A stretch of DNA of 64,000 nucleotides, taken from Ophiodon elongatus (lineage: Eukaryota; Chordata; Actinopteri; Perciformes; Hexagrammidae). A model generated the notes under the pieces. That model did no database searches, was not told the DNA's origin, and saw only the letters and a list, made by a program, of their open reading frames with translations. The stretch is taken from the NCBI GenBank assembly GCA_016806645.1, contig JACSYO010002129.1, positions 4,972,777 to 5,036,776 of the forward strand. The letters run 5' to 3'. Shown here piece by piece: positions 25,541-37,511 of the stretch (positions are counted from its first letter, which is position 1; each line of letters opens with the position of its first letter). Position numbers and translations under genes: made by a program.

Positions 25541-27259
25541 GGAGCAGGGATGCAGTTTGTAGTTTCAAACAAATGAAAAAGGATTTACTTTGTTTCTAGA
25601 AGCTTAACAACCTCCCCTTTCCTGTTGCAGCATTTGTAGATGTGAATTATTAGGTTGACTTGTTTTGCCCTTCGGGTTTAAAATGTGGCACTAACATTGC
25701 CACGGATGAGTTTTAGAAAATTGGATGCTCTCAATGACTCTAACATTGCATTCACCAAACGGCACACTGTGGTATCACTTCATGTTATATTAAAATTAAG
25801 AGGCACAAACAAATCAAAGAGCTGATGTCTCTCGCCTCGTCTTACAACCCATCTCAATTCTCTGATCACTCGTTTTCAGTCAGAGGCACTTGAGTTCAGA
25901 ATGTGAACATTTACTGCAAATGGTTATATAGTTATATCTAGTGCAAGAGGCTCTGAAAGAATTCAAGCAGCAACGAGGATTCTGCGGGGAGCACTAATCC
26001 CCCAGAATAATAAGCACATTCACTTTAGTGTGCAGAATTCAGAGATAGCTGGAAAAAGATTTCAGATCTTTGCCTTAGTCAACAGTATTTAAAAAGCTTT
26101 AACACAAAAAGAAGGGGGAGGTCAGGGTGGTGGGAGGTGCTGCAGAAGCAGGGATGGGATATGAGAATAAAGGGAACATCCGAAATCTGTACCAAAAGGA
26201 CACGGCATTACCTCACCATTTCTATGTGGTTTATATACATGCATGTGTGCATGTCTGTCACAGTTTATTCATTAAAAGGGGGACACAGAGGGGAGGAGAA
26301 GATGACATGGTTAAAGCAGTCCTGCTTTACTGCCACGTTGCGGCTTGAGCTTCATATGATTAAAATACAGAAGGAAAGATAAGAATTGAGCAGAACTGGA
26401 CGGAAAATAATGTAATCACAATGGCTTAAACGCAGCAATATTTTTGTCAAAATCCCACTCCCCAGCAGTTGGATTAAATAGATTGATCATTTTAATGTTC
26501 ATCAAACGTTTTACAGTCATATCGTCATATTGTCATATTGATTTTCCAATTCAAATCTAAAGGAGAAAATTTAACAAAAGAACTCAACTTGTTGACTTTA
26601 TTTTGTTGTATTACTTTTGGGAGCATTGGCAGTAGTATAATGTTAAGAAGCCTCTCCAGTGGAACGTAACCTGTATTATTTAACTGTTTTTAAATCACAT
26701 TTTAATTCTTCAATACCATAGTGACTGAGTTCCTGCTGAATGCAAAGTGTGAGGTTAAACTGCTTTACTGAGTGGGACACAAATACTATCAGATCCCAAG
26801 ATTGCTCGGGGGGTCTGAGAGTACAAGACAGTTTCTTGCATCAAATATTTAATTTGACATTTTTGGGAAGCAGCACTTTGTCTTAGTGTTTTTGTACTTT
26901 TGGTTTTTAAAATAAAAGAATAAAACAATGCCCCATTCTCTTCGTCTTCTTAGACACAGACATTGAATTGCATGCTTCAAGGTCTATAACACATGACAAT
27001 TATATGTCTCTTTATTTGAATTGTTTGCTAACCGAAAAACATGTTTTGGGGTGTAGTTACCCCTCTCAAAGTAAGTCTCAAATTTGCCAGAATCACCATC
27101 TGGTTGACAATGTTGGGATATTGGTAGCAGCCTTGAGCTGACAGAGGAGGTACCTCCTTATGGGAAGATTAATGAGTTATTCCATTCCAAACCATGAATA
27201 ACTGTCTCTGTAATATTACTGTGTATATTAATATCAAAGAATTTTGAGAATTTGGGTAG
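25541..27259. other. non-coding, no recognised feature
   Basis: AT-rich DNA with no protein-like frame and no repeat that I recognise. Confidence 0.5.
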
Positions 27260-27657
27260 TTGTCATCATTTAAAACTGGGGTTGGCAGTATATTTCTGGC
27301 TTCATCGGGCAAAAATTCCATAATAACCTTTCAGCAAATTGATATTCAAGTGGTCTAAACAAACTACCAAACAAAACTTCTTACCGGTACCAATACAATA
27401 TGCTGAAATTTCTAATGGAATTGTTGTCCAATTACGCCAAAAATATATTGCCTACCCCAGCAGGTATTGAAATAGAGGTCCACAAATGGCCCCATGTAAT
27501 GATAGATCCCTCTAGATCACTATGGGTGTTACAGTTAAATGATTAATCCACCATTTTGGGTCGGCAGTCCTCTTGTATCCAGTGTGCTCATACTATATGA
27601 CATTGTGAGTGGAGTAAAATTAAGGCTGATCAAGGGTGGATGATTTCTGAGTTGTTG
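27260..27657. mobile_element. teleost dispersed repeat (left part)
   Basis: Contains GGGGTTGGCAGTATATTTCT and AATTCCATAATAACCTTTCA, phrases I recall from an abundant fish repeat. Degenerate and non-coding; class unknown. Confidence 0.4.
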
Positions 27658-27809
27658 TTGTTATGCTAAGCTAAGCTCCCTGGCTGCAGGCTTTATTTTC
27701 ATATTCACCATGTAGACATGAGAAGAGTTTCAATTTTGTCATCTAAATATTGGAAAGGAAGTAGCATATTGCAAGAATATTTTTCAAAATGTCAAACTAT
27801 ACCTTTACG
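27658..27809. mobile_element. teleost dispersed repeat ('GCTAAGCTAAGC ... AAATGTCAAACTAT.CCTTT' type)
   Basis: The order TTATGCTAAGCTAAGCT, CTGGCTGCAGGCTT, TTCACCATGTAGACATGAGA, then CAAAATGTCAAACTATACCT matches a very common fish interspersed repeat that I recall (canonical end ..AAATGTCGAACTATTCCTTT). Non-coding, probably a nonautonomous DNA element. Confidence 0.6.
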
Positions 27810-30612
27810 GAATCGCCCTAATCCTGAAAGTGATGTGATACAGGATAGACTCGGAAGCCATCCACCTTCGTTCAGCCCTGTAATTGTGCTCCACTCACCA
27901 TGTTATACATTATCGACATACCGTATGTAAAAGGGAAGGTTTAGAATATAGAAACAAACTGTTTAATCTTTAACATCAGAGGGCACAATCATAGTTTTAT
28001 CTCACCAACAGAATAGTTTTGTGGCATAAAGTATACAGTATTATTCCCAGTGTATATCGATTCATTTTATCAACTATGAGTCAACGGTGGTGAGTCATGG
28101 TTAATAATAATGGAGATGGCAATGACTGTCTGGGCCCCCAGATGGATGGCCTCTCATACTGTAGCCTGCAGGCCAGCCTCTTATACTGAAGGCAACAGAT
28201 TATAACATGGGTCAACTGATACCCAACACTGATTCAGATAATCATGTGACACGTGCTGACAAATGTGACATATGAAAGTAAAAGTACACAAACATAAAGG
28301 AAAATGTGCAATGATCTCTTTCTTTTATCTGTTATGTTCTCTGTTAAACCCTCACTTATATTGTTAGAGTGAGTTTCTAAGGATGATTTGGAGGCACAGA
28401 CACGGATTGTATGATGAAACGATGAGCCTTATTTTTTTCCTTGCTTATCAGATTTAACAGACATGAATGTGATTTTTACGCATTGTCACAACGATCTACA
28501 TAACAAACACACTTTTTTTCTCTCTGCTTTCCTCACTCCCCCTTGATTTAGTTTAACGGACTTCATTGTATCTCAGTTCGATACACAAAATATGTTTTAG
28601 ACGGATGTCTGTCACAAAAAGAATGTGTTCACTATATGATGAGGCTACGTCTTAACAAAAAAAGAATGTCAAACAGGAGATGGTGAATGGATGCCGATTG
28701 CATATTCTCATAAATGTACTAAGTATACAGTAAGTAGTAACAATACAGTAGCAAGCAGCATCCTACGTGTCAGGGAGCATGTGTGCTTTCCTCAAAGCAA
28801 AATGTTATATGATAAATTGGCCGCCATGCAACGATGCAAAAGAAGCAGTGTATATGCGTGTCGGAGGGGGTGTATGCTTGTATTTGTGCATGTGTTTGTT
28901 CTTCGCATTATGTATGAACATCTGAGCATCTGCACCTGCACTACACTTAAATGGAGGCATGTATACAATATAGGTGTCCATCTATACATGTGTGGTTGTA
29001 CATGCATAGATTTCGAACCTTCCCCTGTTCTCCCTTAATTCCACATTATTATTGTTTTGTTTGGGGGTGATGCTTACAAACCTTCTGCACTGCTAAACTA
29101 GGCCAATGCCTGGCTTCCGGCAAAAAAAAAAAAAAAAAAAAAGATGGAGAGACAGAGAAGGGGAGAGAGATAGAGAGGGAGAGGAGGTAATGAAGAAATT
29201 ACATAACAGTGTAAAATACCGTGGAGCGCGTCATTCCCTGTCCTTGCCTGACGGTGTTCCTTATGTGTCAGTGACCTGCAGATTGCTAGTATTCTCACGT
29301 CACATCAGACAGGGAAAGCAGGTTGGCCGACAAAATACATGAAACGGAAGGACGAACAGATGGACAGCTGGATATACAGATAGATGATTCTTCATTGCTT
29401 GTGTTTTTTTCGCAGCTAAGAGTTAAGAACATCGGCTCAGAGTCTAAGAATCTGAAATGTATTGATCTTAATGCTAAAAGACCTAAGAGGCTTTCATGCT
29501 CATCCACCATGTATTGTTTCATCTTAGTGATGCAGAGGCTTAAAGCTTTCATTATTTTGAACCCTGGCATTGCTTGAATTAATGGTGTTCTTTGAAACGA
29601 TGGGCTTATTGACAACGTGTTGCAATTTTTCTATTTTTCTATTATATATAATTACGATTATTATTATTATTATTATTATTATTGACTTAGATGAGGGCCA
29701 GGACCCCGAACAAACCCACACAAGCTGTTCTAGTAAGACCAGAGTTAAACAACAGAATCCCTCGCGACACATTCCGATGACAAAAAGATTTCGTCCCTGC
29801 TGCGACATTTTGCAGGGAGCAGCTGAGGTGGTACTCGAGGTCGTTCATTAGTGTCGTGGTTGGTGGTTAAGTCCCTGTCTCTTCCTGTTAGCGCCGTTGG
29901 TGGTGAAGGCGATAGAGGGAGGACCCAATGCGTATCCTTATGCTTCCTTGGTTGCACTCATGGAGGACCAGATCTGCAAATGTGACTATCACTGTGTGAT
30001 ACCTAGATGGTGTTAATGACTCAGTCATCATTCCTGGATGTTGCCAGTTCTTTTTTTTCTTCAAATTTTTCATTGCTGAAGGATAAATGGTAGTAGAGGA
30101 TCGTGCATCTCATATCAAGATAAGAACTGAGTCACTGGAAATAAAACTTTGGCGAGAGCTCAATGAAGAAGATCTTCATGTTTCCACAATTTTTGCCAAC
30201 AGTTACATAATTTTTCTAGACCTGACTTTAGGATACACCGTTTCCTTTCACAAATTATTTTGTTCCCTTTGCCTATTTGTAATGATGCCTGAATGGAAGG
30301 CAGGCAAATTAACAGACGAATGAAAAGCCACGAAAGTCCAACCTTCTTTTGTGTTCAACTCAAAATATATCTGTGTAGCTAACAGTGCAACTGTAATAAA
30401 GGCGAGAGGGCTTCCACCTCTTAAATTACCTAGTATTATTATTCATCGGGACATACTCAATACAAAGCTGCTGTTGCTATTTCCACTCACATGGCAATAT
30501 CAGGAGAACGAAACCAAAGTAAATGCATCATATCCTCAATACTGCATCATTGTTACATGTTTGATCATTTTTTTACTTTATCTAAAAAGCACTGCTCTTG
30601 GTTTAAGAATCT
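27810..30612. other. non-coding stretch with simple repeats
   Basis: Holds an A21 run (29122-29142) leading into a purine-rich patch, and a (TTA)n array at 29657-29682. Short open frames here match nothing known. No gene supported. Confidence 0.5.
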
Positions 30613-30840
30613 TGTAAATGGTCTGTACTTGTGCTTTTCTAGTCTTCTGCCCACTTAAGCCATTCATACACTGATGGGAGGGGCAAGGTGCCACCTGCCC
30701 ATCAGGACTAGCTTACCATTCATACACAGCAGGAACCGCCTGAGGGGGCATATCGACATGGACTAGCGGAGCCAGGGATCGAACCGCCGATCCTTTGATT
30801 AAAGGACGACCCTGCTCTATCACTGAGCCACAGTCACCCC
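30613..30840 (-). mobile_element. tRNA-derived SINE (AFC-like)
   Basis: On the minus strand it begins GGGGTGACTGTGGCTCAGTG (A-box-like TGGCTCAGTGATAG) and has a B box GGTTCGATCCC about 50 bp later. The body follows with TTCCTGCTGTGTATGAATGG and GGCAGGTGGCACCTTGC, and it ends AGAAGACTAGAAAAGC..ACCATTTAC. Head, body and tail follow the order I recall for the AFC-type SINE of spiny-rayed fishes. About 35 bp of the usual body seems missing. A possible short target duplication (CTTGTA) flanks it. It is not a functional tRNA gene: there is no intact cloverleaf. Confidence 0.75.
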
Positions 30841-31089
30841 TTGTATGAAGTCTTTAATTGAAAATTAAAAGATAACAGACTAATCTTTCGTTTTCGAGCT
30901 GTTATCCACCTCGACACCACAGTGCACTCTTTGTGATCCATTGTGTTCACAGCACAGTACATGCCCTCGGAGATTACCAACTCCTGGGATTTGGTTAAGG
31001 TCTTCCTACTTGGTTTTATGTGTTAAGAACATCACATGCACAAATGTTGATCCAATCAGTATTGTACAATATCAACTGTCAACAGAGAG

Positions 31090-31920
31090 TAGTGAATGTA
31101 CTAGAGATGGGAATGTGGCAGGACTTAGAGAGAGAGAAAATGGAGGCAGAGAAAAGGGGAGAAACAGGGACATGGGAACTAAGAAATGGGGCTGATCGAA
31201 AGAACAAAGGGCTCGACACCAGATATAAGACGAGCTGTGACAGATCATGTAATTAAACTCTCCCTTGCCTGTTAAATCTCAGAGACAGGGAGTGTGTGCG
31301 AGAGAAAGAGTGTGTGAGAATTAAAGATAGCGAGAAAGAACATTCTGGATGGGGGTTGAGAACAGTGGCCCTCAAAAAGCCAGAAAAGATAAAAAGGTTA
31401 CATAAAACAAATAGGTATACCTGCAGAGGTATACAAGCAAAAGATGGAGTAGAAAGACAGAAAAGAGCGCGTGGAGAAGGAGGGATACGTGAGGACAAGA
31501 GTATGTCGGGAGGGAGAGATAAGAGAGAGATTTGTGGGTTTTGTTCACTCATCTTCTCGCTCATGGCAATGACTAAACTCTGTCTCTTTCATTGTTTGAT
31601 TCTCTTAAACGACTTACACCACAGAAAGAAAAAGGAGGCGAGGCAGTCAAGGAGAGAAAAAGCAGCATAGAGTTAAAGTGATGAAGTGAGAGGAAATGGA
31701 GGATGGGGAGACTGGGGATAAAGACAGAGCGAGCAAGGATAGAGGAAGAGGACGGAAGAGAGCATAGAAGTAGACTTCTAATTAGAGAGGGAATTTGAGA
31801 AAAGTAAGCTCTGATAAACAACACAGAAAACAAGGCAGAAAGAAGAACGAGACGGAGAGAGGAAGGAGAAGGGAGAGAACAAATTTAGACTAACAAATGT
31901 AAGAGAGAAAGAAATACAGA
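31090..31920 (+). other. long purine-rich strand, no gene
   Basis: About 800 bp in which the plus strand is mostly A and G (many GAGAGA, GGAGG and AAAGA runs). The frames it creates on both strands are low-complexity and not family-like. Confidence 0.6.
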
Positions 31921-32127
31921 TTTCAACAGGCCAAGAGTGAAACAGATCTTTAAAGAGATCCAAACATGAGGGTGACACATTGATAGTCTGAGCTTTGTAA
32001 TTGCATCCGAGCAAAACTAATTGCAGGAGGTGTGTTGTCATTTTTAGATGTATTACCACCGGGCTGACACTGTTGACAGCTGATGGCAAAGGCACACAAA
32101 CAGCTTGATGCAGCACCACACATCCAT

Positions 32128-32168
32128 GCACACACACACACACACACACTCACACACACGCACGCACA

Positions 32169-32202
<34 letters not shown>
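32128..32202. repeat. (CA)n microsatellite, interrupted
   Basis: About 75 bp of CA with CT, CG and GTA interruptions. Confidence 0.9.
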
Positions 32203-32204
<2 letters not shown>

Positions 32205-33096
32205 TATAACGATTTATACACATGCACAGTATGCAGTGTATAGCATATAGCCACCAATAAACAGCATTCTCACATTCATCTTATAAATCCTCCAGATTGT
32301 GCAGCTGTAGGACGCTGACCTGTTTGGTCTATAGTCATTTCAGCATGTTTTAATCATGGGCAGTAAAAAAAAAGAGAGAAAAAGTTCAATTATGGTGCGG
32401 TGCCTGTCTTATCCTGTCAATGCTCTACGATCCTGTTGAGGCTCTTATGTGTCATCATCAGTTAACCGGGGTTAAGTAATTTGTGTAGTCATAATGCACA
32501 CACCTGCGTAACCAGATGTGCAGACCAAAACCCCAGATGACATACTAGAAACCACTCTGCCGCTACTTCAGTGGGATACTTCCAATATTTAGCTGAACCC
32601 ATAACTCATCCAGCGGCTGAACATATTGGGAAAAGCCACTCCATTTGTCTTCCAAGATGTAGGACACAAGATATATAAATTAAAAGTGAAGAGTACTTTG
32701 CATTCCAGCTACCTCTTGAAAGGTTACCCAAGCAATCTTTCTTTTCTAAACCCAGATTCCCTGCTTGTTGTTGCTCCCGCTGTCTCCCCTGATGTCTCCG
32801 AAGCACAACCCCCTGTGGTGAAGTGTATTATCCCACACTGGGAGTTTTAACTAACTGCCACTATTCCAAATTAACATTCTGAAAACGATGAGATTTGTCA
32901 AACACAATTGCAGTCCTTGGAAGATGGCAGGCATGGAATGGAACGAGACCAAGATTAAATGCGTCTGAGAGTCCGCATGCATCAGTGCTCTTTCAGCACC
33001 AGTCTCCCTCCCCAAGGAACAACAAGCAGTGCTTCATTTGCTCTCTCATGTCAAGAGCCAAGACTGTTCAACACCTTTTACACAGCAAATCCCCCA

Positions 33097-33100
<4 letters not shown>

Positions 33101-33152
<52 letters not shown>
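33101..33152. repeat. (AT)n microsatellite
   Basis: About 52 bp of pure AT. Confidence 0.95.
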
Positions 33153-33156
<4 letters not shown>

Positions 33157-35268
33157 GCACTAATGTGTTTTTAAATCAGAACCACTAACTTGCTCATTAA
33201 TGGGTTGAATTCTGACCCCACATTCAGTCACAACAAAAACTGGGATTCATCAGACCTAACAGTGTTTTTCACTCTTTAAACTAATAAATTATAGCGCTTT
33301 TGTTAATGATGGCACTGAGACCTGACATGTACTGCTACCGTTGTTGCCCATTCACTAGAAAATGACGGCCATTCACCTCTGACATGAGATCTCTCTCAGA
33401 AAGCGCTCAGTATATTCACTGAATGTTGTTCTTTTCCTCGAATCCCTTTCTCACTGTATCTTATTGCAACATGCTGATGCCACGGTCTACTTTTTGCATG
33501 GGGCTAATGAAAGTTTCACTTCACCATATCATATTGTAACAAACATTTAATTGCTAGTTTTGAAGTACATGATTGCAGATGAACAAGTTAAAGATTAATT
33601 GTATCCCTCCCTGGATGCATGCATATTCTGGTCACACAGCCGACGTGACAGAAGAACTGAATGCAAGTTAAGTCGGCACAACCAGAAGTTCTAAATATTT
33701 ATGACAACAAAAGTAAATCATGACTTTTTGTCATACTGGCTTGTCACAGCATACAGTAGATCAAATACACGACTATGTTATGGAATTTCGAAACGAATAC
33801 CAGGATGCACGTGCTTATCATATGGGCTGTAAAATCTGCCGCTGAAACAGAGAGATGACATTTTCCCACTGCATCTCCTGACTCGTGTGACTGATGCACC
33901 ACCTGTTGCCAAGTTGAAAGGGCATGTTTCCTGGTGTGACACTGAAGGGATCCGTCAGCACACCCCAATCCAAGCCCTGGCTACACTGCATGTAAAAGCA
34001 ATGCATGTAAAGCTCCTCGCACCGTCACCGTGCCCTGTGTGGGAGTGCTTTCTCTTAACTTGTGAGGTGAATGAAGCTCTGAGTGTGGATGCCTGCGGTA
34101 AAATAATAATCTGTCCCTGCATCAAAGCACATTTAAACATTATTTAAAGGTTGTCTGAGTCAGTGGTCTCCATATACACGTTTCCTTTTTATTTCCATGT
34201 TTAAACTGAAAAGTTATTGCTTCATCTTTTGTTTACAGCCCATAATATATTTCATGTCTATTTTGAAATCTTTTTTTTTATTAATATGCATATGTTAAGC
34301 AACAGGTGGATGGGATACATACTGTAAGGTTTGAAATAGGAAATAATCAGTGAATTTTTACCAAGGCAGACACACCGTATGAGGCCTTATAGTGTAAAAA
34401 GGATTTCTACTTGCCATCATCTTGTCTTGCTGGAGTCAGTAAATCCACATTTGGCAAATAGTGTTTAGTCTGGAGTGTTGAAACCTGCAGGATCTGTCAA
34501 TCAGCACATGCTTTATACGCCTTAATATCTTTTAATTGTAATTTTCCTATTCATCATTTTGACATGCATTTGTGAAATCAATTAGTAAAATGCTAACTTC
34601 TTATAAATAAATGACAGATTAAGATGTGTCTCCACAGAAGTTGACGGTCCTAACAATTGTCCAGCATCTAGCACCCATTAGAGAACCTTTCGCAACACTT
34701 AGCTGCATTCGATGTCTTCTTACCACGGAGGCCTGAGTGGAAGTACATGGCACTTTTTGTGCTACTATTGTTATTGCAAATGTGGCCTTTTTCAAACAAA
34801 GACAAATTGCTATTAACTCATGCACTTAATGCTTCTGCATGAAGACAACAAAGACGACTAAGACACCGCTGATTGCCCATTTAGTACTTTAGTTTGTGTC
34901 TGAAATATTCCTCCCTGCAGGAAAGACCGACCCAGAGGCAATCCGAGTAAATTGCAGGATATTTAAAGGATGGTCTCGTTTGTTTGTGTTTATTATAATG
35001 TCTCAAATTTAGTATAGCAACATGCCAAAAGTGATACTTCAAAACAAGTAAAATATGATCCAATAATTGCAACTCAAACCTGACACATAGCATCGGAAAT
35101 GCGAGCAATAAACTGACGGGTGGATGATAAAATCTAAAAAGCACATTGTTCAATGCGTATTTCTCTGCCTGCTATTGTCACATCAGATACAAATTATACG
35201 CAGTGTGTGCAAAGTCAGTTATGCTCATAGAAACACATCCTGCACACAAACTGCACATGCACATTCAC
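33153..35268. other. non-coding, no recognised feature
   Basis: No supported gene or repeat. Confidence 0.5.
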
Positions 35269-35404
35269 GCACACACACACACAAAAAAACACACACACAC
35301 ACACACAGAGAGAAGCAACGGGAGTTAAACTAGAAGGGTACACTCAGTTTCTGAGATGAGTGAGTGGATGTTTTAATGAACTCACTGGTTCTCAGCTGGA
35401 CGCA

Positions 35405-35503
<99 letters not shown>

Positions 35504-35511
35504 ACACACAA
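35269..35511. repeat. two (CA)n arrays (35269-35307 and 35408-35511)
   Basis: A short CA array with an A7 interruption, then 100 bp of unique DNA, then about 104 bp of nearly pure CA. The His/Thr-repeat and Val/Cys-repeat frames through it are artefacts. Confidence 0.93.
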
Positions 35512-36814
35512 ATTCAGTAGAGTCAACATCACAAGCTGCCCAGAAATACTGCACCAGATTTCAAGCCTATGTGTGTGTGTCTTAGTGTGTGTAAATACAG
35601 TAAGAGTACGTAAGGGTAGTTCTTTTTTTATGTATTATGTAAGTATTATGGCAGTCTAGGAAAAATACACCATGAGAATATGTGAAGAACTTTTAAATAC
35701 AGTGCCAGAGCAGCATGCACCCCACTGTCCTGGCACCGACGTCTGGGTTAAGAACTGCCAAAACTTGACCTGTGACTACATTCATAAGATTTATCACCTC
35801 TCTCACTCCAGACTTGTGTTCGTCACTCCTCTGGTCTCGCAGTAAAACATTCCTCCAGTATTTTACGTTCACACTCCATTCCCTCTCTCTTCCTCTCAAA
35901 CCACTCTCCATCCTTCCTCACGTCCACTCTTCGCCCTGCAACCCCACCTCAATTGATGCTCTCACCTTTCAGTCATTCTCTCACTAGATCCGGATTCCTT
36001 CATTCCTTACTGTGGGTGCTCCCCTCTGAACCGGCACCCATTATTCTCCCACTTGAAAGTAAACTCTTCGGTCTGATGCAAACAGCCCAACATGAGGCCT
36101 CTGCTCAAGAAGAGCACTTCATTGAAATTGTATTCTGCCAAAATGCATACACAGAAACATATGGCAAATTACAAATGATCTGTGTTAAACTTTGAGACTT
36201 GAACATTTCCAGTCAAAAGTTACGTTTAGGGAACTGTTTTTTCTCCCTCAGAAGACTTGTCAGTCTTCCTTGACAGTCAGCCACAAAAATGGGGCAGGGA
36301 GAAAGAAAGTGTGGGGGTGAGAGGCAGCTATACTCTACCGACGTGGGAACACAAACAGGTGTCGAGATAAAAGTGGATGGAAGACAGTCTGCCTTGTGTC
36401 ACTGAGGTGGAGAGGTCAGATAGTGAGAGGTGGGTAACGGGTGAGGCAGCAGGTAGAAAAGAAGCAGCGAAAGACTACTAGTGCAGGAACTGGCCTAAAG
36501 AAATAAGGAGAAAACAACAGTAAAACGGGGTGGAAAGAAAATGTGGGAGCGAGGGGACGAGTTTGTGATTAGCAGGAAAAAGTGCTGGAAGAAAGAGAGA
36601 GAGTGGCGGAGAAAGTGAGAAAGTGGGAAAGTGAGAAAGAGATAAAGAGGGGGAGAAACAGGGAGGGGGTAGAAGAGACAGAGAGAGCATTAGATGCCAC
36701 AGAACAATGTTTAGGAAAGTAAACAGCTGTTTTTGAGTTGGAGACAGATAACAAAGACAAATCTCATTCTCGCTCATATTGTCCTCTAGGCTGCTTTAGA
36801 ATCTTTTGAAGCTC

Positions 36815-36857
<43 letters not shown>

Positions 36858-37441
36858 ATTTCTCTCTCTCTCTCTCTCCCTCCCTCTCGCTCACCTCTCT
36901 GACAGCTTGGCGAGGGTAGGACTATGCTCCCGTAATCATGTCTGCCTTATTTTGTGTCTCTGTTTACTACCTGACACCCTCCAGCAAGCCACAGCAGGAG
37001 ATCCAATTTAAAAAACAGGGCTAGTACCTCAGAGTGGTAATAATGTCCAGCACCCACTCTGTGGTGATGTACACGTTGATGGATTTAAGTAAACATGCAG
37101 TGGAGAGCTCGCAATCATTTGTCTGTCAGTCTGTCTGTCTGCCTGGCTCTGCCGTCATCCAAATTCACATGTAAGCCCAAACCCAAATGAATTATCCCAC
37201 ATTTTACTCTTCCTCTAGCAGGCTATGTTACTTTTTAGATTAGGACTATGGATTATTGCTGTGTTTTGTTTGTTTTTGTTTGTTTTTAGTAATTGTAGAC
37301 GTTTTCATGTGCGCAGTACTGTCACTGAAGCAAAAATCATGGGACATTTAAGCAGCAAAATTAAAAACTGTAGTTATAAACTTCACAGAGGAAACAGAAC
37401 TAAACTTTTAGCTTCTGAAATAGTCTATTAAGTTATGCTAT
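35512..37441. other. non-coding; purine-rich patch then (TC)n array
   Basis: 36290-36700 is purine-rich on the plus strand. (TC)n with TCTG and TCTATT breaks follows at 36811-36898. No gene supported. Confidence 0.5.
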
Positions 37442-37511
37442 TATCTATCTGTCTATCCACCTGTCTAGCTATCTATCTATCTATCTATCCATCCATCCAT
37501 CAATCCATCCA
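37442..37511. repeat. (ATCT)n / (ATCC)n tetranucleotide array
   Basis: About 70 bp of ATCT units passing into ATCC units, with some variants. Confidence 0.88.

Noticed and set aside
30766..30840. tRNA gene on the minus strand
   Set aside because: A and B boxes are present, but the cloverleaf is not intact and the sequence continues into a SINE body.
35408..35511. Tandem arrays as possible CRISPR or satellite
   Set aside because: Pure dinucleotide repeats with no spacers; ordinary microsatellites of a vertebrate genome.
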